Below, piece after piece: positions 24,280-40,022 of a stretch of DNA of 64,000 nt. The stretch lies in the NCBI RefSeq assembly GCF_020740795.1, contig NC_067282.1:169166274-169230273 (forward strand), given 5' to 3'. A model generated the notes under the pieces. It did no database searches, was not told the DNA's origin, and worked only from the letters and a program-made list of their open reading frames with translations. How positions within the stretch are numbered: position 1 is the first letter of the stretch; the number at the start of each line of letters is the position of its first letter. A program made the translations under genes and the position numbers. The DNA comes from Apus apus. Its lineage: Eukaryota; Chordata; Aves; Apodiformes; Apodidae.

Positions 24280-26754
24280 TCACCCTGTAAGGACTAGCCT
24301 CCACCCTTGTTCCCATTCCCCTAGCTCATTTCTAATTATAACCAACGGGCCTTCTTCTAGCGCTCGAGCGGCCCAATGTTTTTGTGTAGGGCTATTCTTC
24401 TCTTCCCCCCTAGGAAATTGATTCAGTGCTAAAAGAGCGGTCGCTAGCAGGCGTGCTTGGTCTCCTGAGGGGATGACATTGACAAAACCCTCTGTCTTTG
24501 CCAGCACCTCTAATTTAGTTTTCAGGGTTTGATTTGCTCTTTCGACTATGGCTTGTCCTGTGCTATTGTATGGAATGCCATGTATTAGGGTGATACCCCA
24601 TTTCAGAGCAAATGTCTGGACTGATTTGGAAACAAAATTTGGGCCATTGTCTGTTTTGATCTGACTAGGGATACCAAGCCATGCCATGACCGTTATCCAA
24701 TGCTGGATGGTCGCTTTGGAGTCGGTTTTGGGGTGTTGTGTGGCTACGATCATTCCGCTATAGGTGTCCACAGTTACTGCTAGCCACGCTCGAGGTTTCA
24801 GCAACTGACAGAGTGTAAAATCTGTCTGCCACACTTCAGAGGCCTTGAGACCTCTGGGGTTGACTCCACTGGACCACAGTGGTGCTTTCTGACAGTGAGG
24901 ACATGTAGCAACTACGTGTTTCGCATCAGTGACAGAAATCCCGCATTTCTTCGCTAGCGCTTTGGCCCCGATGTGAAGAGACTCATGTAACTGCCGGGCA
25001 TCCCTTAGCGCCCACACTCCTTTTGCAGCGGCGTCTGCTTTGTCATTGCCATTTTGGAAAAACCCTTTGACCGGGTTATGGCTGTTGACGTGGATGACCG
25101 ATATGGTGCCCTCTCGAGAAGAGAGTGCTTCTTCCAGCGTTAGGGCTACTGCTGATGTTGACACGCCGGGTCCTGACATGGCTAAGCAAAGCTTGGCCAC
25201 GAACATCGAATCGGTCACTATGTTAAGGTGTTCCGTTGGAAACAGTCCACATGCCAGCACTATGGCCATTGCTTCTAGCTGCTGAACTGAAAGCGCACAA
25301 TCGGTCATTTTGATGCAGTGCCATTCTTCTCCTGATTGCCACACTGCCGCCGCGGTTGAGGTTGTTGAGGATGCATCTGTGAAGACTGTTGGTCCCTGTT
25401 GGGGCCGGTCCATGATCTTCTGTGGGATGTCAATGTTGACGATTTCCAGCATTTGAGTCCAGGGGGGCTTTGCAGTGTACCGAACTTCTCCACCAAATCC
25501 GACAAGGGCTATAGCTAAATACTCTGACATGGTCACTGATTGTATTGGGAGCTGTTTGCGGAAGGGTAGGAATATCCTGGCAGGTTCAATGCCTAGGTGT
25601 CTTAGGGCGAGCTTTCTGCCTTTCATGATGAGATTGCCAAGGCACTCGACTCCTGGAGAGAATGCACGTGATGGCTTTCCTAGGACTATCCATTGTATTG
25701 GCTGGGCTTTTTCAGGTGGCCCCTGGGCCAGTGTCCCTACTCCCCCTCCCTTTGTGAAATGTACGTACAGGTCGAGTGGAACACCTGGGTTCCACCTGGC
25801 AAGCATGCTTGATGATACCTGTTGCTCGATGAAATCGAGGGAGTTCATTGCTTCTGTCATCAGAGTTTTTTGTTCCCATGGGTTCTTTCCTTTTAGAAGA
25901 TCATGCAGGGGGGCCATGATTTCGGGGGGTATCAGGACAATATTGCGGAGCCATTGCAAGGACCCCACTAATTGTTGCATGTCGTGGAGTGTTCTGATGT
26001 CCCGACGGATTTTAATTTGGGGGGGTGTTATATAAGAACTGGTGATCCCCACTCCCAGAAAGGTTACACATGGTCCTCTTTTGACTTTTGCGCTCGCAAT
26101 TTCGAACCCGTTTGTTTTTAAAGTTTCTGAAACTGCTGATACCAGATGGTCCACCTGACTTCCTGACGGCGCGGCAATCAAGATATCGTCCATGTACTGA
26201 ATGATAGTCACTGTCGGGTCACTGCGCCGAACCGGTGCCAGCGCCCGATCCACTGCAATCTGGCAGATGGTAGGTGAGTTGATCATTCCCTGAGGCAGCA
26301 CTTTCCACTGGAAGCGCAGGTTAGGGCGTTGGCTGTTTGGGAACATGACAGAAAAAGCAAACCGCTCCTTGTCCTCTTCATGCAGGGGTATTGAAAAGAA
26401 ACAGTCCTTAATATCAAGGACGGCACAAGGTTGTCCTTCTGGTATCATGGAGTTCATAGGTAATAACGTTTGGACAGGACCCATTGGTTGGATCCTCTTG
26501 TTTACTTCTCGCAGGTCATGAAGGAGACGAAACCCTTCACCAGACCGTTTGGGGATTACAAAAACTGGGGTGTTCCATGGGCTGGTGGAAGGCTCTATGT
26601 GACCTCGTTGTAGTTCTCGGTCAACTAGTTCAAGAAGAGCGTCCATTCGAGGCTTTGGTAGGGGCCACTGCTCGACCCACACTGGGTCGGACGACTTCCA
26701 CATCTGTCTGATTGGTGGAAGTGGGTGTACAGCAGTGGCCCTCACGGTAAATTT
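24280..26754 (-). CDS. pol: Retroviral pol: reverse transcriptase, RNase H, integrase; integrase tail cut by a stop
   Basis: The frame is open from 26823 to the TGA at 24282-24280, but translation should enter it by frameshift at about 26748, so the first ~24 codons of the open frame are not pol. Numbering from the ATG at 26823: reverse transcriptase has Asp137, LPQG and YMDD at 210-213; RNase H has Asp483, Glu517, Asp538 and Asp594; integrase has His613/His617 and Cys641/Cys644, then Asp668, Asp725 and Glu761 with exactly 35 residues between the last two. All catalytic residues are present. The TGA falls in the integrase C-terminal domain; the same frame stays open for 24 more codons to a TAA at 24207-24205, so the stop looks like a point mutation. 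A long uninterrupted frame suggests a fairly recent insertion. Confidence 0.95.
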   Translation of the reverse strand, partial: KFTVRATAVHPLPPIRQMWKSSDPVWVEQWPLPKPRMDALLELVDRELQRGHIEPSTSPWNTPVFVIPKRSGEGFRLLHDLREVNKRIQPMGPVQTLLPMNSMIPEGQPCAVLDIKDCFFSIPLHEEDKERFAFSVMFPNSQRPNLRFQWKVLPQGMINSPTICQIAVDRALAPVRRSDPTVTIIQYMDDILIAAPSGSQVDHLVSAVSETLKTNGFEIASAKVKRGPCVTFLGVGITSSYITPPQIKIRRDIRTLHDMQQLVGSLQWLRNIVLIPPEIMAPLHDLLKGKNPWEQKTLMTEAMNSLDFIEQQVSSSMLARWNPGVPLDLYVHFTKGGGVGTLAQGPPEKAQPIQWIVLGKPSRAFSPGVECLGNLIMKGRKLALRHLGIEPARIFLPFRKQLPIQSVTMSEYLAIALVGFGGEVRYTAKPPWTQMLEIVNIDIPQKIMDRPQQGPTVFTDASSTTSTAAAVWQSGEEWHCIKMTDCALSVQQLEAMAIVLACGLFPTEHLNIVTDSMFVAKLCLAMSGPGVSTSAVALTLEEALSSREGTISVIHVNSHNPVKGFFQNGNDKADAAAKGVWALRDARQLHESLHIGAKALAKKCGISVTDAKHVVATCPHCQKAPLWSSGVNPRGLKASEVWQTDFTLCQLLKPRAWLAVTVDTYSGMIVATQHPKTDSKATIQHWITVMAWLGIPSQIKTDNGPNFVSKSVQTFALKWGITLIHGIPYNSTGQAIVERANQTLKTKLEVLAKTEGFVNVIPSGDQARLLATALLALNQFPRGEEKNSPTQKHWAARALEEGPLVIIRNELGEWEQGWRLVLTG
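26662..26754 (-). promoter_or_regulatory. Pro-pol -1 ribosomal frameshift signal
   Basis: On the minus strand the pro frame reads ACA AAT TTA CCG TGA. The heptamer AAATTTA (26754-26748) fits X XXY YYZ, and a -1 slip gives the pol frame. After a 6-nt spacer, an 11-base arm (26741-26731) pairs perfectly with 26672-26662. The enclosed loop contains two more perfect hairpins: 8 bp (26722-26715 with 26701-26694) and 7 bp with a 3-nt loop (26689-26683 with 26679-26673). This is a complete stimulatory structure of the type known from alpharetroviruses. Confidence 0.9.
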
Positions 26755-27272
26755 GTCACCCTGGCTTTCAAAAGGGCTAGAGCGTCCCTTCCCAACAGGG
26801 GTGGGACTCCAGGCATGACACATGGGAAGAGGGTTATGGTTTTCTCCGGTCCTTTTTCCGTGTGAAGCGTGATCGCTACTAATTGAGCACTCTTTCGAGC
26901 CTGGGTTAGTCCTCCGACTCCGCCCACCATGGGGGCATTCTCCAGTTTCCAGTGCTGGGGCCAGTTTGTTTCGGGAATGACTGTAACATCTGCTCCGGTG
27001 TCAATCAAAAAGGGAACACTAATGGTGATGTCATTTAAGGTATTGCAGAGGGAACAGATCCCCCAAACCACTGGCGGGCTATCACATTTCACTGCCAGGG
27101 CCACCCTGGGGTCTCGCCCCCAGAAGATGGTCCTTGCTGTTCCTGAGGTAGGGGCAGGTTTGGCTGGATTGTTGGTTGAGCCATAAAGTTGGTTGCTTCT
27201 CGAGGGTGCTGTGGGTTCGGATGCATTCCACCCCATCCGCGGTTGGTATGGTTGGGCCGCCTCATGTCCCAC
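26742..27272 (-). CDS. pro: Retroviral protease (pro) frame
   Basis: An open frame of 176 codons, -1 relative to the gag frame it overlaps (27272-27089). It is likely entered by frameshifting, so the ATG at 27272 is not a true start. The active-site motif LIDTGADVTVIPE has its Asp at residue 91, and a GRDAL motif near the C-terminus corresponds to the conserved retropepsin helix. No dUTPase domain precedes it. The frame ends in TGA at 26744-26742, just after the slippery heptamer that leads to pol. The protease looks intact. Confidence 0.9.
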   Translation of the reverse strand: MGHEAAQPYQPRMGWNASEPTAPSRSNQLYGSTNNPAKPAPTSGTARTIFWGRDPRVALAVKCDSPPVVWGICSLCNTLNDITISVPFLIDTGADVTVIPETNWPQHWKLENAPMVGGVGGLTQARKSAQLVAITLHTEKGPEKTITLFPCVMPGVPPLLGRDALALLKARVTNLP

Positions 27273-28231
27273 GTGGGAGGGGGCTGTGCACGGCCCCGGT
27301 GCCCTCTCCCCCTCCCGTTTCCCTGGTTTCTAGATCTGCATTCCCTGGCGAAATGTCCCTTCTTTCCACAAACCCAACAGAGTCCTCTGGGTCGATTTTG
27401 GTGTGGGGGGAGTGCTGTTGGTGGGTCCTCCAACCGAGGGCAGTTTGCTACCATATGCCCTGCCTGACCGCATTTAAAACATGCCATCACATTAGCCATC
27501 ATGGTATTAACAGCCGTCTGAATTGGGGTTAGATGCTCTTCCCTTGCGACGTGCCTAATCATGTCCGTGATACTCGACCTCACTGGCAGTGAACGTAGGA
27601 TTTCTTTGGTTACTGAGTTACACTGCTGACGTAAACAGTCTGCGACAACTGGGCCTTTTGCTTCTGCAGGCAGGGTTGAGGAGTCAACTGCTGCCTGGAG
27701 GCGATCCACAAATTGTGCAAAACTCTCACTTTCCTTTTGCTTAATCGAGGACCACGGCGATGGCTTGACAACAGTTCTGGAAGTTGCGTGAATGGCTTCT
27801 CTGGCTGCGCGAGTGGTTGCCATAATTTCATGGACCCGCAGGCCCTGGGCCTGCGCCTGGGGGGTGATCATTGTTGGGTCTTTACCCATCAGCCGCTGCA
27901 GTGTGGAGCCGTAGAGTGGGTGGTCTGCCCCGGTCACCTGGGCTAGTTGCCTTGTACAGTGGTCCTCCCATTCTTGTTTAAACACAAACATCCCTGCTCC
28001 GTCAAAGATCATTCTACAGGCTTGATTTATATCAAATGGGAGCAGATCATCTCCCCCAAAAAGGCCATCTATGAGGCTGGTGACCATAGCAGAATTGAGT
28101 CCTTTGTCTGCAATTGCCTTAATAATTGTATGTATGTCCTTAAGGTTTATTGGTGAAAAGACCCTCTGTCCCCCCTCCGTTAGCCGGACCGGGAATGCTA
28201 GTGTGGTTGGTGGGACCATCAGCACATGCAA
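27089..28231 (-). pseudogene. gag: gag, capsid and nucleocapsid part
   Basis: An open frame of about 380 codons. The capsid's major homology region is visible (KESESFAQFVDRLQ, about residues 166-179). It is followed by two CCHC zinc knuckles: Cys251, Cys254, His259, Cys264 and Cys285, Cys288, His293, Cys298. The C-terminal tail is rich in Gly, Arg, Pro and Gln and stops at 27089. The first residue comes from a non-ATG codon, so this part depends on gag sequence upstream that lies in other frames. It is called a pseudogene because gag cannot be read in one frame from its start. Confidence 0.9.
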
Positions 28232-28590
28232 TTTTTATTCCTTTCCAGTCGGTGAAAGGGAATTCTTCCCCTCGCAGTCCTTTTTTATTTTGGATTTTAT
28301 TTTTATTTTTATTTTGGATGGGGATATATTTGCTTTTGACTGTATTTATTCCCATTTCCTCTTCCTCTGAAGTTGAATCCGTCGCGAACTCCTCGCTCCA
28401 GTCCGTGTCTGACCCGAGGTCAGAGCTCGACTGACCGGCCGCTTCCGGTTGCCAGTGCCCTCTTGTCGGGCTCCGGCCCCGCCCCCTTCTGTCACGGGCG
28501 GGCGGACTCCGGCCCCACCCCCCTCCTCTGCGAGTGGGCGGTTCCCTCCCTCCCGGCTCACCCCGCCCCCTGCGGGGCGGGCTGTTTGCC

Positions 28591-29382
28591 CTATAAGGCG
28601 GGTGGCTCTGATTGGCTCCGCCCTTTGCTCACGGCCCCCTCCCCCTGCCGCTCGTGCACGCCCAGCGATGCCGGCGCCTCCTCCCCGCCCCCGCCACGTG
28701 CGCCTTCGCCCCGCTCCCTCCTCTTGCGCTCGGCGCCATCTCGGGGCGCACATGGCGGCGGTTCAGCCCAGAGCTCCTCAGACCCCGGTATCTCCGCGGC
28801 GCCCCTGGCCTCCTCGGCCAGCCCGCGCCAAAAGGATACGGCTCGTCTAAGCCTCTCCGTGAGCGGGTCGGGCTCCGGGGACCGTGGGGGGTCCGGGGAC
28901 CGTGGGGCCGCGCCGCCCCCCCGCCGATCGGGGCTGGGGCTGCGCGGGGGGGTCAAAGCGGGCGGAGATTCCAATGTTTTTGTCTCGCCTCCCCCCGGAT
29001 CCCCGGGCTCGGCGGAATCGTCACCGCCCGGGGGGTGCAAGGTCTGTGTGGCTGCCCCGACTCCCAGTTTCGGGGTGACCTTTAAACAATTCTTTGCCTC
29101 CCTCCAGGTCTCCTGTTCTCGTAGGGCTTTCTCCAGGGCCTGCACGACCCTCCCCCACGATTTCAGGTTTTTTCCACTACCCGAAGACATCGTCTCCTTG
29201 GCTAAAGCTTTAGTACATTTGTCCCACACCTCAGGGTGGAGAATATCCACCGGCTGGTCAATGACCCCGGTTTGCAGAAGTCTTGCAACAGCAAGAGTAA
29301 AATCTTTGGGCTTACAATCAATCCCCCACTGCTTATGTATTTGTAATACGACCTTCACAAGGGTTTCCATTTCGACCTTCAC
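28591..29382 (-). pseudogene. gag: gag, matrix and proline/arginine-rich linker part
   Basis: An open frame of 263 codons. The first ~100 residues resemble an alpha-type matrix domain (LPTG-free, helical, with a KNLKSWGRVVQALEKAL patch). The rest is Pro, Arg, Gly and Glu rich. The likely start is either Met1 or Met5. The frame ends in TAG at 28593-28591, and the capsid part follows in a different frame. Between 28591 and 28231 the gag-like text passes through a further frame (28355-28140, with a GEEFPFTDWKGIKIA patch), so at least two frame-changing events or stops separate matrix from capsid. Confidence 0.85.
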
Positions 29383-29525
29383 GAGTGCCTCAATCCTCGT
29401 TGGTTCCGGAGCGTCCTCCTCCTTGTTGGTCCGGGGCGTCCGCCGGGCTGGTTTTACCGCTCCGGCCGCCGTTCACCAGATTCCAGGCGATTTCCCGATT
29501 CGGGGCGAGATCCCTTGACTCCCGG

Positions 29526-30230
29526 GTATTAAATCATATTTTGGAATTATGTACTCTCTTAGGCACTTCTCTCAGTAAACTATTTTCCTAGCATGGACTA
29601 TTTTAGCAAAGCCAACAATTTACAGTTCGTGTTCTCCAGTAGAAACAAATGATGTCAAATTATTGCATGAATACAGGCATTTGGAGAAACAGCACCACCT
29701 TGACTGTATTGGGCTGTCAAGAAGCACAAGGTTCAACCTACCATGCAAGTCAACTTGATATCTACCAGTAGCAGCAAGGCAGACCTACAGAATTTGGCAA
29801 ACCTGGAAAAGATTGAGGAGACAATACAGCTAGGATAGACAAGTAGGTTGGAGCAGCAGCTCGCTCCCATCAGATGGTGTTTATCTTAAGAAGGATGAGA
29901 TACATTAGAACAAAGTTCCCGCACACGCTGCCGAAATTTCTACCTGTTTCTAGGATGCATTTATGCTCTGCGCTGGAGTTCATAGTGCTGAGATATTTGC
30001 ACAAGGACCAACCAGGTGTAGGGACACATCCCACTATCCTTAAAATCCTCTGTCATAAATAACAGATCACTAACTCCGACTGCAACCTCACGTCTGAGGA
30101 ATATATATGTATTTTAGAAATAATGGATATGTACCAAAGTGTTAAGTCTGCTGCACAGCAGAGAAAACAAAAATACCCCACTGCTGTTAAATGAGTGATA
30201 AGGCTTTAGATATGTTTGTTTATCTTGGTT
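29526..30230. other. AT-rich intergenic spacer between the provirus and the solo LTR
   Basis: Nothing coding or repetitive is recognised. It is ordinary AT-rich flank, clearly different in composition from the retroviral leader that ends near 29525. Confidence 0.5.
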
Positions 30231-30236
30231 AGGACC

Positions 30237-30506
30237 TGTAGCCAGGGTCTGGCGGCCGGAAGATCTCGTGCTGTACGGAAAGACAGGGCCCTCTCCCCCC
30301 CCCTCGGGACAGCCAATAGTGTATAGACTGTGATGTAAGCAAAACGGATGTGACGTTACTCAAGCTATATAATGCCGTGCCGCATGGCAATAAAGGCCAT
30401 TTTGTCATCCACCACATTGGTGTCTGTGTGCATATGGACCGAGCGACCAGGGGTTGGTCGCCGTGCCGTTCCTGAACCAGGTCGCCTTGCCTTTCCGAAG
30501 GCAACA
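30237..30506 (+). mobile_element. Solo LTR with perfect target-site duplication, inverted relative to the provirus
   Basis: A 270-bp LTR, starting TGTAGCC and ending GGCAACA. It is flanked by AGGACC at 30231-30236 and 30507-30512, a perfect 6-bp duplication. A TATA-like tatataa lies at 30366-30372 and an AATAAA at 30389-30394. It belongs to the same family as the LTR at 23429-23697 but points the other way, so it is an independent insertion reduced to one LTR by homologous recombination. Confidence 0.95.
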
Positions 30507-30512
30507 AGGACC

Positions 30513-32167
30513 AAACAAATGACATTATTTAGACAAGTAAGTTATCTCATGGTCACTCTGTTCTTTGAGAGTGATATGGACAAAGGGGAAACAAGGCAAG
30601 ATTCGCCTAAAACACATGATAACTTTGTGCAGCTCAATCTTGTCTGCAAAAAGAGAGCTGGCAGCAGAGTCCCCATTGCTAGAGGCTGATAGCCTGGATG
30701 CCAAAGGTGTAATACAATGTGGCTGCAAATAGAGACTCATGAAAACTGTGCTCTGGAGAGAGGGAGTATTTCACTTCACACCAGCAGGCAAGGTTCAGTA
30801 TTTCAGAGATAATCACAGGCAAACTTTCTCGCTGTACTAAGAGTTATTGAGTCTTAACAACTGAAGCCTCCTAATCTAAGGGGCCATGATGGATGTTGTG
30901 TTTGGTCTGTGTTAAGCACAAACAGGCAGGTGGCAGTGGCAAGTCCCCCTGAGCCACCAGCCCCTGCCTCAGTTATTCTGCAGCAGGGCCTTCCTCCAGC
31001 TCTCCAGGGCTCTGCCCTGCCCAGGAGGTGTGCAGTCCACAGGGCTGGGGCTGCAGACATTTTTCAGCTTTAGGGAGACACAAGCAGCCCCAATACTCCA
31101 ACACATCCCATCTCACCCCACCAGGCCACAGAGCAACCTGGATTTTCAATTGCTGTTGCACGCTCTCCTCCCCTTCCTCTCTGGTCTCACCACAGAGAAG
31201 CTGCTGTGAGAAAACAAAATGAAACTGCAACAGTGAGTGCTGAGTGCTAAGTCCAAAGCAGATGTTACTTGGTTAAGTTTTTATTCATGTGCAAGGGGCA
31301 GAATCAGCTTTAGCAACCCAAACAAATACTCCAATAGGTATAATTTAGGTGATTGCTGCCAAATCAGCACAGCTACCTGTGGTTGTTTGACACCTCTGCG
31401 AGCTCTGAAGCTCTGCTGCTGCTGACAAGAAGGGCAGCAGAACAAGGGGCAGTAGATGTCTAGTGCTGCTGCACTGGTCTTGTAACTCATCTGAGGTGCA
31501 GGGATGCTGTGTTTTTGTAATGCAAATAGGTGCTGCTCCCAGCTGCCTGCGCTGCCAAGGGGCAGAGGTGTCAGGTGCTAAAAGCAGCATCTGACCTGAG
31601 ACACAGACGGTAAACACCGAGACCCAAAAGGGGAAGAAAGTGGCAAGCATGAATGAACCCAAGGGAAAAAAAAGGTTTGAGAGATGGCATCAGGAGCGGG
31701 CAATTGTGTGCAAGGAACAAGTAGTAGAAATCAGTAGCCACACAGGCATCAGTCAAATTCCTCTCTGTATAAATTTGGTGTAGCAAGCCTATAAAAAGAC
31801 AACATGAAAGGCACAAAGGAAATGAGATTGGACAAAACCCCAACCATGGAAAATAGTGAGGAAAAGGAAAGCAACAGAAAATGAGGTGGAAACCAGCACA
31901 TGAGAAAAAAAAAGCATACCTAGACAGGACCAGACTGGTATAAGTTTCCTCCACTCAAAATTGCTATCTTGTCAGCCTGGCACTGGTAAGCTTTTCCACC
32001 CTTCCTGCTCTTCTGAAAATCTGAGTGCTGAGCTGTATTTGCTTCCTCCTGGGAGCTGTAGTTTCCATCAGTTACTCAGGAAAAATTGTTTCTCGGTAGT
32101 AAACGTGCAGAGATTGAACCAAACTAGATAATTCAGGACAAGGATCACCCCAAAGCCCAAACATGAC
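30513..32167. other. Intergenic DNA downstream of the aspartic protease gene
   Basis: It lies between the solo LTR and the polyadenylation signal of the minus-strand protease gene. No gene or transposon is recognised. The longest open frames (about 105-127 codons, minus strand) have no family features. Confidence 0.5.
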
Positions 32168-32173
32168 TTTATT
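32168..32173 (-). other. AATAAA polyadenylation signal of the aspartic protease gene
   Basis: TTTATT on the + strand is AATAAA on the minus strand, about 90 bases past the stop codon at 32266-32264. It is the nearest canonical hexamer to that stop. Confidence 0.7.
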
Positions 32174-32263
32174 TAGGTCCAGAGTTTCAGCTAAAGCCCT
32201 TCTTCACAGGTATGCTGAAGATAATTATATTTTGGGTCAAGGCAGTATAAATGCTGTTACAAC

Positions 32264-39912
<7,649 letters not shown>

Positions 39913-39960
39913 GGCTCCAAGCAGTTCGGAGTCTAATGACACTCATTTACTCAGAAGTCC

Positions 39961-39970
39961 CTTTTTTATA
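39961..39970 (-). promoter_or_regulatory. TATA box of the aspartic protease gene
   Basis: tataaaaaag on the minus strand, about 50-58 bases upstream of the start codon at 39912. That leaves room for transcription to start about 30 bases further on with a short 5' UTR. Confidence 0.7.
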
Positions 39971-39998
39971 CCCCGTTGTCAGCAGAGGGCCATTCACC

Positions 39999-40022
39999 AG
40001 GTCAATCAATCACAGGAGGTCA
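39999..40022 (+). promoter_or_regulatory. Two AGGTCA nuclear-receptor half-sites upstream of the protease TATA box
   Basis: AGGTCA occurs at 39999-40004 and again at 40017-40022, as a direct repeat with a 12-base spacer, about 30-50 bases upstream of the TATA box. Half-sites of this kind bind estrogen and orphan nuclear receptors. The sites are seen; their function is inferred. Confidence 0.4.

Larger units (their letters stand above)
23423..29525 (-). mobile_element. Endogenous retrovirus, class II (alpha/beta-like), 5' LTR missing, env deleted
   Basis: The coding order on the minus strand is gag (29382 downwards), pro, pol, an env remnant, polypurine tract and 3' LTR. Gag, pro and pol lie in three different frames, each -1 to the previous one, as in betaretroviruses, yet the pro frame carries no dUTPase. 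The left edge is sharp: the LTR ends with TG/CA at 23429, flanked by gatttg. The right edge, near 29525, is placed by the fall from very GC-rich leader DNA to AT-rich flank. No LTR copy or matching gatttg repeat is found there, so the 5' end has been lost. It lies between the convergent 3' ends of BEST3 and the protease gene. It is a relic: gag is broken and env is mostly gone. Confidence 0.95.

Noticed and set aside
28373-29518. 381-codon + strand open frame opposite gag
   Set aside because: It is antisense to recognisable retroviral matrix and linker sequence; stops are rare because of GC content.
29430-29525. Possible primer-binding site upstream of gag (tctcgccccgaatcggg on the minus strand)
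   Set aside because: It only loosely resembles a tRNA-Lys-type site, needs an inserted base and several mismatches, and no LTR end adjoins it.
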